DNA of 64,000 bases. It comes from Tribonema minus (lineage: Eukaryota; Sar; Xanthophyceae; Tribonematales; Tribonemataceae). Position 1 is the first letter of the stretch, and each line of letters begins with the position of its first letter. The stretch is taken from positions 124,001-188,000 of the forward strand of contig JAFCMP010000098.1 of the NCBI GenBank assembly GCA_017506865.1. Reading direction: 5' to 3'. Shown here in pieces: positions 39,688 to 51,300 of this stretch. The notes under the pieces are model-generated. The model saw nothing but the letters and a program-made list of their open reading frames with translations, was not told the DNA's origin and did not search any database. Made by a program: the position numbers and the translations under genes.

Positions 39688-42129
39688 GAATCGTGGAAAC
39701 CATGGTGTTTTCTGCAACCTGAGCCGCCCAGTCGCATATGACAGTCAGCCATGACTGATTTTGCGGTGTCTTGTGTGCCCTCGACTCATGCTTGCCATGA
39801 CATACAGGTCATTGCCCGGCTAAGAGTCTGATGCAGTCCCACTCGTCATCGGACGGTGAGTGATCATAATGAGTACTACGAGTATGTGTTCACAACTGTG
39901 TCCTGGCAGCAGAAAAACATGATGTTTGAAGCCTCTTGCCGTGACCTCACGTCGCTGAGGCTCTTCTTGCCATGGCATGTGCTCTCATTGCAGGTCCTGA
40001 ACTCGAGTATCTGTCATAGTGCAAACAGTAAAAGACTAATGCCATGTCGGAATACGTCTGATAATTGTAGGTAGGCGTGTTACAGTGACTGTCACCGCGC
40101 TGTGTGTGATGCGACAACAGCAGCTGCTGTGTATGGCTGAACAGTGCGCAACCCTATACTACATGTGGTAGTTTACTGTTGCGGCAGCAGTAACTATAGT
40201 GCTACCGACTTCCCCTCAGGGCTGTCGGGCATAGTATGATGCTGCACCAGTGCATGCACAAGCAGGAATCCTGGGCACATTCATGCATGGTATGTAGGCG
40301 CTGCGCAGCAAGCTTGTGCTATAATTGATAGCATCTGGTACGGCGTCTTAACTGCGCTGGCAGCCTAGGCGGGGCGACAAATCAAGGCTTTTCCGCACCA
40401 GCACCATGCATGGTTGATTTTCTGCATGGCTTCAGTACCTTCTATCCGTACCCACCATGTAGTAGGTGCCATCGGTTGGCGAGCAGTTGTTGAGAATTCA
40501 TGATGCATGCATGTGAGCACCATGGATGACTACTGTCATATTTTGGCCCCTGGCTTGTGCTGTGGTACTAGTGCTGTTGCTGCAAGGTGCGCAGAGGTGT
40601 CATCCAACGCCTGCAGAGCTCTCTGGTGACTGCGCATGCCACCCGCAAGACCATACTATTAGGCGGCCCCATGCACGGTTCATGACGCGGAGCAATCCAG
40701 CAATCATAAACTGTCTAGTAGCCTAAGGGTGCATACTATGCACTCATTGGCAGCAATAAAGTCTGAGGTGTGTGATTCTGAAGTGTAGATGCCGCATCTG
40801 ACTCACCAGCATGGTAGTTCTTGCAGCTTCTGCCAGTGGGCCTTTTGCGCCATGCACTGGTACCTGAGGCTACCTGCTGCTGGTTAGTGCTCAACACCAT
40901 TTGCATGACTTCACCGCCAGTTTGCGTTCAAATCACTGTAGCGGCTGAAGCGCTGCACTGCATCCGCTGATGCGCCGCTGGCGTGAAATTCGACCATCAC
41001 CCCTACTCATAACCTGCATTCAATTTTGGCCCTGACCCTTTAGAAGTTTGCCCCACTACTAATGCTCGCTGTGCGCGCAGAACCGCAAGTGCCGAAATCC
41101 AGCCACAACAGTTACTCCTACTCATTGACAACACCTTTAATCCGTTTGGCCCTGACCTTTCAAGATGCCCCAACCTGTCATGCTCGCTGTGCGCGCACTG
41201 CAGGATTTGTTTTCAACTTCCATTCCAGTGCTGAAGTCCGACCATAAACCCTACTCTCAGCCTGAGCCTTCATTAGCCCTGACCTTTTCCTACCAATCCT
41301 AATGCTCGCTGTTTGCGCAGAACCTTTTAAAAAAGCTGTGCAAAGGAATGCATCAACACTTCAGACCGGGGCATGTGTGCCGCATACTCCATTGCCAAGT
41401 ACTGGCCAGTACTTGCACCGCCAAGTGGTTAATGCATGCCTCAGCGGCTGTCGAGCCCTGCACCGTGCTGTCAGGTGAGGGCATTGTGGCTCTCATGTGC
41501 GAACATTTGCACCGCCAAAATTGTACCATGGCGCAGATAATCTGACAATATGTGTCAATGCATGATCACCCACTGGCGCTGAACCACAGGGCTCTAGCTG
41601 ACAGCGTGAGTATCCATGGGCTGCCATTGAAGGCCAATCAAAATAATAAGTAAGCTTGCTTAATTACTTTGCAGCCCTGGCACTGAAGCTAGGCCACTGG
41701 CAAGCAAAAACCGCTGATTCAGAAATCACACATGCGCCTTGCTCACATTTGAACCCCTGGCGGTGAAGCTAGTAGTAGGCCAAGCACTGCCAGCAACAAA
41801 CTTTGATGGGGTGACATAACACCCAGAAGGAGGCCAGAGAGCTACCCTACTAGTATCAGAGCAGCTGCCAAGCATGCACAACCCCTTGCCAAGTGTCTCA
41901 GCTCTGGGTCAGGCTGACAGCTATAAATCAGTTCAAGAGCCACAGTCACCAGAAGTTGACATCAATACGTCAGTGACAAAACCAGCGTCACCACAATGCT
42001 GCCCTTGCTGCTGCATCATGATAGTATTATGCAGCGAATTGTCAGAGCCCAGCCATCATGATCATATGGAAGTAACTGAACTCAGCCACCATCCTGACCC
42101 CCATGCCTCCTGCATTGGCCTGCTCCTGC

Positions 42130-42182
42130 CCCACGACCACACGATTGAGAGTCGTGCGCTCTGCCGACTGAGCCACCCGGGC
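42130..42182 (-). pseudogene. Truncated tRNA-Lys copy 4
   Basis: The same breakpoint as copies 2 and 3, with a substitution in the anticodon loop (+ strand GATTGAGAGTCG), so the loop reads CTCTCAA. Confidence 0.9.
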
Positions 42183-43201
42183 GATTCGTCAGATCTTCTG
42201 TTTTGTACCATCTGGGCCGCCCAGTCGCATATGACAGTCAGCCATGACTGATTTTGCGGTGTCTTGTGCGCCCTCGACTCATGCTTGCCATGACATACAG
42301 GTCATTGCCCGGCTAAGAGTCTGCTGCAGTCCCACTCGTCTTCGGACGGTGAGTGACCATAATGAGCATGTGTTCACAACTGTGTCCTGGCAGTAGATAA
42401 TCATGATGCTCGAAGCCTTCTGTCGCGACCTGATGTTGCTGAGGCTCTTCTTGCCAGGGACTGCATGTGCTCTCATTGCAGGTCCTGAACTCGAGTGCCC
42501 GTCAAAGTGCATACAGTAGTGATACCTTGTCGGAAACCTGATGTTTGTAGGTAAGCAGATGTTACTGTCACCACTGTGTGATGCTACAGCAGCTGCTGTG
42601 TATGGCTGAACAGTGCTCAACCCTATACTACATGTAGTAGTACACTGTTGGGGCAGCAGTAACTGTTGTGCTACCGAGTTCCCCCTCAGGGCTGTCAGGC
42701 ATATGGTGCTGCATCCGTGCACATGCAGGAATCCTGGTCACAATTATGGTGTGTAGGCGCAGCAATTGCTTAAGCTTGTACCACAGTTGATGGCATCCAG
42801 TACGGCGTCTTAACTGCGCTGGCAGCCTAGGCGGCGACAAATCAATGGCTTTTCCGCACCAGCACCATGCATGCTTGATTTTCTGCATGGCTTCAGTACC
42901 TTCCATCCGTACCTACCATGTACTACGCCGGGCGACGCTGATGATTTCGTGGGTCATGCTTAGCCTGCGAGGCACGGCGGACGGTGAGGCAGGAGCAGCA
43001 GCGGCATCACAGCAGCAGCATCAGCATCAGCGATAAGAACCTCTGACATCACACGTTCGGCATTCCGAAGGGAGCACGATCAAATGCCAGGTCCTACATC
43101 ACAGCTCGGCAACGTTGCGTTGTGAAACAGGCAGAGATGCCAAGCGGTGGTGTCTGTGGTACCAGGCGTGATCGACAACACTGCAGTGACGCGCTACGTA
43201 C

Positions 43202-43317
43202 CTGGAGGTGCGCAGTGGTTGGAGGGAAGTGGTGCTGCTGACGAACCCAGCTGCCCGCTGAGCGATCACTGCCAGCGAGCTCAGCGCCAGCAGCATCATG
43301 GGTCTCGCCTGCGCCAT
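43202..43317 (-). CDS. Orphan first exon encoding a complex-plastid presequence
   Basis: ATG at 43317. The encoded peptide has a hydrophobic signal core (MMLLALSSLAVIA) ending RAAGF, then VSSTTSLQPLRTSR, followed by a GT donor at 43201. This is the signal-peptide, Phe, S/R-rich transit layout used for red-lineage complex plastids. A plausible next exon begins at the CAG near 42965, in phase, but meets a stop after about 17 codons where the tandem array begins. The rest of the gene therefore appears to have been lost or displaced. Expression is not shown. Confidence 0.6.
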
Positions 43318-43419
43318 GACCCCCCTCTCTGTTTGTGAAGGCAGATGTGTCTTCTTCAACTTTGAGGTTTGTCGGCACGCGCTGTGGACCTGTGCGCCTA
43401 TCACGGGGTGAGGGGGGAC

Positions 43420-43670
43420 GGCCTGCGGGGGTTGCGGCAGCTGTAACAAAGCGACGCGCCGATAGGCGTTGGTGTCCCCGGCGGTGGTGACCACTGCGAT
43501 CCAGTTGTCGATGACGACGGGCGTGAGCGCGCACTGAACCGCGAGGGAACCCGAGGTGCGGCGGTGCCCAAAGGCAATGCGCTGCGCAAGGGTGTAGCTG
43601 GCCTGTGAGCTGTGCTGAGCGGGAGCGCGTAGCAGCGCCTGGGTGTCGCGTGACATCGCGCCAACTTTGA
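43420..43670 (-). pseudogene. Retrotransposon C-terminal remnant (element B-like)
   Basis: Translation matches the C-terminus of element B. MSRDTQALL, LAQR(I/V)AF, VVIDNW and AYRR(I/V)ALLQ are shared, with internal divergence including a small insertion. No nuclease core and no 3' tail were found. It lies on the same strand as the orphan presequence exon, just upstream of it. Confidence 0.75.
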
Positions 43671-43760
43671 GGTTGAGCCTTGATCTGTTTTCACCGATCG
43701 AGCCCCCCAAAACGATTGATCACAGCATGGTCACTGGCACTGACGGCCAGGCATACAGTC

Positions 43761-44228
43761 TATGAAGAGTAAAAGGTATTTGTGTACGCAGCACTTGTCC
43801 CTTCCCCCCCCCCTGTTCCCCTTACCCTTGAGTCAAAAAGGGGGTCAAAAAGGGGAAAGAGGGGGAGGCCCAAGGGACAAAAGCAGCATGGGCCTGTGAC
43901 TGCTCCGGGTGTTGACCGATACCATGGCATTGAATTCGACAACTGTTGACGAGTATACGATAGTCGTCCACGTATACGTGCCAGACTGCTGCAGTTGTGT
44001 GCTGAGAAGCCATACTATAGCCCTCTCTGGCATCATCAATGACAGCTATGATGTATACGTATACATCAACCAACATGCACATGGATATCAGACACTGCCA
44101 TGCGTCTTGAGGACGAACATGAGTCAGCGCCTCGCATAAATCGTTGTAGTTATACAATCAATGAAGTGCTCTGTTGCGCAGTGGTGATTTGCGCACCATG
44201 ATTGAGCTGAACGAGGTCCATTGTATCA
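43761..44228. other. Intergenic stretch
   Basis: No supported gene. It contains two small perfect palindromes, CACGTATACGTG (about 43969) and GATGTATACGTATACATC (about 44050). Confidence 0.45.
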
Positions 44229-46218
44229 TCATGCTGGCTGCGGTGCGGCGCATGCAGCATGCGAAACCACAAAAACCAGGCTGTGCATTCCCGGTAGAGA
44301 CAGGGCTTGGACTTGCAGGGAGCGCGGGAAGCTCTTGCCAGACATGACCACAGGTGGGTCAACCTTGGGAAGCTCCAAATGCGCGTGCAGCTTTCGATAC
44401 AGGTGGTACAGATGGATCTTCTGGCGAGCATTCAGCACGTCTGCTGCCTGTAGGCAGGCAGGACAACACATGCATGTGATGATGAGGGTCGAGCAGAGAT
44501 GGTGGGGTTTCACATGGATGCGCATAATTCAAGTGTGAGCTGTGTGACAAGCGCTAGACATGTGCGCTCGACAGGTAACATGCGAGTGACGCAGGTGACT
44601 GCTAGCCACGTACCGTTACAAAACGTTTGCCTTCAGCAACGACAGGAGACCCGTCTGGTCCTTGCAGCAGTCCGTCGAACTCTCCAACGTTGAACATTGT
44701 GTCCGTCTCGCCCCCCTTCTTCATCGCATCATCAAACGCGCTTTGCAGGCCGGGGAATGTGGCGCTGTACTCCTTGATGAGGGCTTCATTGGCAGCTACC
44801 TGAAGGCCAGCATGCAAGCAAATGGTGGCGGCAAAACATAGGTGTCAAAGAAACTGCCTTTGCAACATGCGCACCAATTCTTCAAATACCGCGTCCAGAC
44901 GCTGACCAATGTAGATGGCCGTTGCAAGAGTGGGAAGGTGAACTTGACATCCCTTCACTACAGCACATGCGGTGGCGGTGCAGATATGATCATGTATGTT
45001 GCATCAGGCGTCCATAGGCTTGCACTTACCAGAGGCACTTCGACTTTCTCCTCCTCCTTGACCAGGCGCAGGCCCATGAGGTGTTGCAGTGCCAAGTTCG
45101 TCTGTAAAGGGGAAAGCGGTCACATCCATGGCGTCAGGCGAAGTGTGAGAGACAGCGTGCACATTCGGGACAAACGCCAGCAGCGCACAAGCGCACCGCG
45201 CACACACCACGACACAGATTAACCGCACCTCACGAACGTTACCGGAGTCACGGTGCTTGAAGCGTCCCTCGTGCTGGCGAAGCTGCTGCTCTACACTCTT
45301 TGACCCCACCATCCGGTACGTGGCGCCGTCGCGCAGCTTGCTGCAGATGTGAACGGCAGGCGGGATGTCCATGTCATTTTCATCAAGACGCATGAGCCCA
45401 GCTGGTGACATGCTCCGCACCGTTGCATCATCAGTGATTTCATGCTCCACCACCTCCCCAGATTCCGGATCCTTGACCTTGATCACCGTTACACCGGCTG
45501 CCTCTGCATCACCTGTCCAACAATTGCGCACAACAATGATTGCCCAGCATTGTAAGCTCAGGTCTTGTTGCCGACTTCGTGTGGCGGCATGCGCCATAGG
45601 CAAGACCTAAAACTGAATCATGTAAAAATGGCATGTATGGACCATCTATGTTGAACCCCAAGCTAGCGTGTGCATTGCCGCAAAAGCGAGCCAAGAAAAG
45701 AAAACCTTGAGAGGGTTGATGTACAGTCGTCCAGAAGTCCAAGAGCCGAATGCGCTCCGCCCGAGTGACATCGCGGCCTCTGACGTGCTCTCGCAAAAAA
45801 TCCTCTTTGGAGAGGTTCCACAGCTGCTTGGCCGTGACCCCGTCTGACAGAGGGCCGTTTGCTTCACGCAGCCACGCGTACTCTGGCAGGCCCGCTAGCT
45901 CGAGAACTGCGAGAGACAATCACCAAGGTTGGGAGCAGGGAAAAAGCATAGAGGTGAGTACCTGGCAACGCGCACAGGTCCAAGATGACGAGACAAAATC
46001 CTACAGCTACAGCCAAACAAATTCCGCACCCGCTTTGACTCAGTTTTTGCACTGCCAGCTTCGACGACGTCCATGCGTAGCCCAGACATGCGTAGCCCAG
46101 ACATTGGAGACTGCTGCTGGGGTGCCTTGCGAAGCGCGTGGAACGGTTGAAGAAAGGCAGTGGACAGCTGCGTTGAACCAATGGTGGCTGCGAACAGCAC
46201 AAGCATCATGGCGGTCAT
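44229..46218 (-). CDS. Plastid-targeted protein of unknown function
   Basis: Minus-strand exons: about 46218-46025, 45906-45706, 45512-45229, 45101-45030, 44799-44614, 44447-44229 (TGA). Phases agree from exon 2 onward; the exon 1 donor is uncertain. The N-terminus has a hydrophobic signal (MLVLFAATIGSTQLSTA) followed directly by FLQPF and a basic, Ser-containing stretch, with a tandem MSGLR MSGLR duplicated at DNA level. Signal peptide then Phe is the classic complex-plastid targeting form. The mature part begins with a helical segment (ELAGLPEYAWLRE, then LSKEDFLREHV) somewhat like a SAM-type domain. A charged region follows (VKDPESGEVVEHEITDD, then ENDMDIPPAVHICSKL). I do not recognise the family. 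The 3' end could include a further exon. Confidence 0.65.
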
Positions 46219-46589
46219 TGCACAGCCATCCCAGTGCAGAGGTTGCTATTCTAGAAGAGCCTCACTCCCTGGGTCCGGGTGCACTTTATTCTTGAAGTAT
46301 CCAACTACCTGGAAGTTGTGGCACGGCGATGGAAGTTGTGGCACGGCGCCACCAGCACCACCGACATTGGAGACCCCATAACACGCATGCACACTTGTCT
46401 CACGCCCTGCTTCGTCACGCTTCATGATGTCCAATATACATGCCACGGCTGCTCCAAAGTGCGGGCTACCTGCGATGCATGCGGCGCCACGCACTCGTAC
46501 AGCCTCTGCTAGTGGTGAGTTTCATGGCTGACGCTTAATGCTTTGTCACAGGATGCTGCCATCGCCGGTCAAGCTCATGGGTAATGCTG

Positions 46590-47625
46590 TGGGCGATCAC
46601 AAAAAGCATATGTGTTCACAATGTGTCCTGAGAAAAGTATGATACTTGAAGGGTTGTCGCTGAGGCTCTTCGTGCCATCAAGTTTTTGTCATAATGCATA
46701 CAGTAGTAATACTACATCGGGAATCTGAAGCTTGTAGGTAAGCAGATCACTGTCACTACTGTGTGATGCTACAGCAGCTGACTTTGTGTTCACAAATGTG
46801 TCCTGGCAGCAGAGAATCGATGATCATGATATTCAGCGGCTTGAAACTTTGTCGCGATCTCATTTGCTGAGGCTCTGCTTGCCATGGCATGTGCTCTCAT
46901 GGCAGGTTCTGAACTCAAATGTTCGTCGAAGCGCATAAAGTAGTGATACCATGTTGGAAATCTGATGTTTGTAGGTAAGCAGATGCTACTGTCACCACTG
47001 CGTGAAGCGACAGCAGCAGCTGCTGTGTATGGCTGAACAGTGCTCAACCCTTATACTTCTACTACATGTGGTAGTACACTGTTGGGGCAGCAGTAACTGT
47101 TGTGCTACCGACTTCCGCTTGGGGCTGTCAGGCATATAGTGCTGCATTAGTGCCATGCAGGGATCCCGGTCACAGTCATGGTATGTAGGCGCAGCAAGCT
47201 CGTGCTATAATTGATAGCATCAAGGACGGCGTCTTAGCTGCGCTGGCAGCATGTGCAACATATGAAGCCTTAAAATTTTCCACACCAGCTCCATTGTCTG
47301 CATGGCTCCAGTACCTTCCATCCACGGCAACCCGTCGTGTAGTAGGCGCCAGCCGTTGGCAAGCAGTTGTTTTTAATTGGGTATTTCAAAGGCGCCCGGC
47401 CCGTGCGTGTGAGCATCATGGTGAGCCAGTGTATGACCACTGTGATCTGTTGGCCCCTGGCTTGTGCTGTGGTTTTAAAGGTGTCGCTGCAAGGTGTGCG
47501 GAGGCGCCATCCAACGCCTGCAAAACGCTCTGGTGACTGCGCATGCCACCCGCACGTACTGCTAGGCGGCCCCGTGCACGGTTTATGACATGGAGCCATC
47601 TAACAATTATTATGTTGTCTTGCAG
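46590..47625. repeat. Degenerate partial copies of the 2.5-kb array unit
   Basis: Two successive pieces, about 46590-46780 and 46790-47625, match the inner part of the array unit. Shared text includes TGTGTTCACAA, GCTGAACAGTGC, CTACATGTGGTAGT and GGCTTGTGCTGTGGT. No tRNA remnant is attached. Divergence is clearly greater than among the 34.7-42.2 kb units. Confidence 0.8.
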
Positions 47626-48319
47626 AAGCTGCAACCGTTGAGTACATGTTGAGATGGGAGCCGCATAACAAAGCGGTTCCTGACTATGTACAGAAGCGAC
47701 AGCAGGACATTCCTGGAACTCTCCTCAGACAGTTCCAATGGAGCGTCATCACAGAGAGCCTCTAGCTTGAATTGTGGACACACCTACATAGCGGAGCTAC
47801 AGTTGACAATGTGGCAAGCCCAGCCGCCGGAGTAGCATCCCTAGCCCCCAAGGCAACCTCCCGCACCGAGCCCCCAACTCTGGCCAGCTAAATGACATTG
47901 TGAGTGCTACGCACCATACGTTCTGGTCTCTGCCTTCTGGATGTTGCTCTGCCGTACAAGCTCGCTATGGCGTGTACCACCCGGCCCCTGGCACGCCTGC
48001 TTTCTGTCCATAGTGCCCAGGGCCATGTTCACGTTTGCTCAACAGAGCCAATCCCGAGGTGCAAGTCGACAATATTCGTCTCTAAGTGGAGTTATGACAT
48101 CTCCTGCAGCAATGCAATGATGAGACAGTGGCACACATGCAGTTCTTGCAGGCTTTGGTCACTCACAAGTAATTTGCATGACATTTACGATATGACACCA
48201 TCAATCCATGACGACTCACACACATAGCACGACCGACAGCAACATGGAACTCGCAAAATTGGAGGGCGCACATGCTGCTCTGTAGCGCACCATATGCCGG
48301 CCCAGCCCACCGCCCCTTC
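47626..48319. other. Region with no supported gene
   Basis: Nothing recognised. It should include the 3' UTR of the minus-strand lipase gene. Confidence 0.45.
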
Positions 48320-51300
48320 TCACTGCTGTGCTTTATCATCTTTGCCGCTCACAAGCCCCCTCACCGCGCGCATGTAGTATCGGATCCTGTGGTCGCCAAA
48401 CATGGTGGGGCTGAGGCGCATGGTCAAAAAGTGGTCGTGTGGCATGCTGACCGGAGCACTGCTGCGGCCCTGCTCAAGAGGCGAGGGCAGCAGCAGCGCT
48501 CTGCCTGCGGGGTACAGCGGCAGCAGATAAGGGCTGCCTGCAGCCATCGCGTGTTGCCTGTCGAGCGTGTTGATGCTCTCAGGCAACAGCTTCATCACCT
48601 GTGCAGCAGGTGACGGTTGCCGCTGCCCAAACAGCGTTGCGCCATTGGGTGCCTGTTGTAGTGATACATTCTGAGTAGTGGTGGCTGCTTCAGCAGGTCG
48701 AGCTTCAGGCCCACGGTCAAATTTCGTTGCCCATTGCAGCTGCTGCACTGCCTGGTGCATGAGCGTCTTGAGCTTGCTGGCTGTCGCAGGTGAAGATGCC
48801 TCCTTGTTGTCGCGCTTGGTGGACCTGTAGAACATCACATTTGCGCAAATGAAGAAGTACTCAACATGACCAGTGATCTGAAAAAACAAAAATCTCCGTG
48901 TTGGAATATGAGATGGTCCAATACTTAAAGCCTACCCTAGGGGGTAGGGCACGGTCCAGTTCTAAGGGTTTCTCCAGTGACTTCTGGCAAGTTCTTGAAG
49001 GTTATGGTGCCCCTACGGAACAGAAGGTTCCCGCTTGCCCTTGTTTTGTGTCAGCGATAATCTCACTTCTTCTTCTCCCAGCTCGAGGCGCCTGCGGGCG
49101 ACCTGCGGCCAGGGCATGGCTGCTCTCCTCTCTCTCTGCGCACCCCCGGTTTTCCAAGTCAGCAACGATGGGCGGCTGCGTGATGGTCCATCACAGTTCA
49201 AGTTGAGGTTTAAATAATGTGAGCACGTCTGACAGCACCAGTGCCTGCGGCAAGCGCCAACACCATGAATGGACACATAGTCAAGCACAACACACTTAAT
49301 TCTGAAATGATGCTGTTAGCTTGCAGTCTAAGCCAGCAGGTGCACATGCTGCATCAGCTCACCCTGACCGGACAAATCACACTATAAAACGACACAGAAG
49401 AGTTGTCGCTTGACGATAAAGGGCAAGGTGCCGAAACTGTTACTGTGACCATCATATGTGCTGACGCTGCTGGCAGATTTCCGTAATATCAGCCAAAGCC
49501 AGAGTCTGACAGCGGCCCATGACCTGCAAATCATGACAAGCATCCTTGTGCTCGCAATCAACGACTGGCAGGCACATTCACAAGCGGCTCTGATGATGAG
49601 CAAGCACACAGATGCCTTTCAATGTAGTGAGTAGTCCAATGGTGCATCATTTGCCAGCATGATGTGATTTGTGAAGTAGCAGCAGACTTTGCTTTCAAAG
49701 TAAAGCCTTCGGATATTCAAAGTGAGACTCAGTGATGTTGCGTCATGTTGCCAGCAAGATGAAGTTTGTGAAGTAGGACCAGATTTTGTTGACGGCATCC
49801 GCAAGAAACTTACCTATTTGTCACAGGGGACAGCAATGCCAGCCTGAGCTTCTGTCGGTGCCACTCTCGTGCCCGCGTATCCTGCTCGAGCCTGTTGAGT
49901 GCCAGCGCCGACAGACGGGGCACCCAATCATCCGCATGAACCTGCACACAAGCACCAGCGCACATAAAATAGAGCCTGCAGTCACAAACTGGGATCGACC
50001 TTGCAGGGCTTGCAAGCGATGCCTGAGCAGTACAGCACTCGACTTGATCAGAGCACAGTGAGCGCGTCAAGAAGCGTCACTGCCTCCAAAATCCCCACTC
50101 CTGAAACAATTTAGCAATCTCTGCCATGTTCATCGCCAGTGAACTTCAACGAATGCGCGGACTCACCAGCGTCGTCACGTAGCCCTCACAGGCGCGCGCC
50201 AGGCTCAATGACACACACGACGGCGTCGCAAAGCAGACGGCCGCCAGCGCACCCTCCCAGGCGCCCCTCTCCTTCAGCAGCATCGCCGTGAGCGCAGCTA
50301 TGCCGGCGCCGAGGGAGTGGCCCGTCAGCATGAGCGAGTAGCCGAAGTAGGCTTGCTGCGCTTCTCGCAACGGCGCCTGCACAAAGAGGGAGGTGTGTGC
50401 CACATCAGCACAAAGTGGCATGCACACCTGCCTTGCCTTGTCATTGACTCCCATCAGGCTGTATTCGCCATATTGATCAGAGTTGCTTGAAACCTGTGGC
50501 TTGCGTACTTGGATTTGGTAAGCATGAGGCGTTCGCAAGATGTGCGTGCTGCATCCACGGATCACTGTGTGTTATGACACGGCAGTGATGTGCAGGACAA
50601 TGTGATACCATGCTCCCACGTGAACACAAAAGTTGTCAACAACCCCCACTAACAGATTTTCAGTAACTTCAACACCAAGCCACGCACCTGGACATCTTCA
50701 AACAGCGCCTCTGCAGACTGCACAAAGCCGCGGTGCGCATAGCCGCTCAGGAACTGCGTTGGGCCGAAGTGCGCGCAGCTGGCCAGGTCCCTCAGACCAA
50801 GCGTGCCCCTCACGCTGAGCACCACCTGTTTGTGGCCGTGGTCCACTGCCAACACGTGCGCCGGGATCAGTGGGGTGGCAGCGCTCCGCAGCAGCACCTG
50901 CACGTATATTGACACAACAAGAAAGACCTTGAGACAACATGCTGGTGGTGTACGTCAGCTAAGAGAAATCTGCTGCGGTCGCTCACGCTAATTCAAGGCT
51001 TCAAATCAGAGATGGCGCGAAGTGCCATCGCTGAACAGGTAGCGCGTAGCGCGAAAAAGTTTTTTGACAAGTACGCGTACGAGTATTAAAATACTTGTGA
51101 AAGCGGCTACGGGTACGAGTTAAACTTGTGCTCTGTGAAACGGATACGCGTATACTTTTTGAACAGGTTATTGCTGATGGAACAGGTTTTTGCCTGTTTC
51201 AATAAGTTTTTGAGCTGTTGTACCAGGTTCCTTGCAGCATTGTCCTATGTCGTGTACCACAATACTTATTTTTAAGGTTGAATCTGCCCTGCGAACATCT

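Larger units (their letters stand above)
34678..42925. repeat. Tandem array of about 2.5-kb units seeded at tRNA-Lys
   Basis: Three near-complete units (about 34678-37206, 37207-39687, 39688-42182) and a partial fourth (42183-42925) are highly similar. Each begins with the same block next to the tRNA remnant (CAGTCGCATATGACAGTCAG). Within each unit, around 36000-36330 and equivalents, about four roughly 100-bp subrepeats share TTTGGCCCTGACC and AATGCTCGCTGTGCGCGCAG. Several 60-90-aa frames recur in each unit, but none shows a recognisable domain, so I call no gene. The unit period is 2481-2529 bp. Confidence 0.92.

Noticed and set aside
34847..40074. Recurrent 72-codon frame (MSDHNE...) in each array unit
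   Set aside because: Its conservation follows from the recent duplication of the whole unit. No domain or codon signal was seen, and the last partial unit has lost it.
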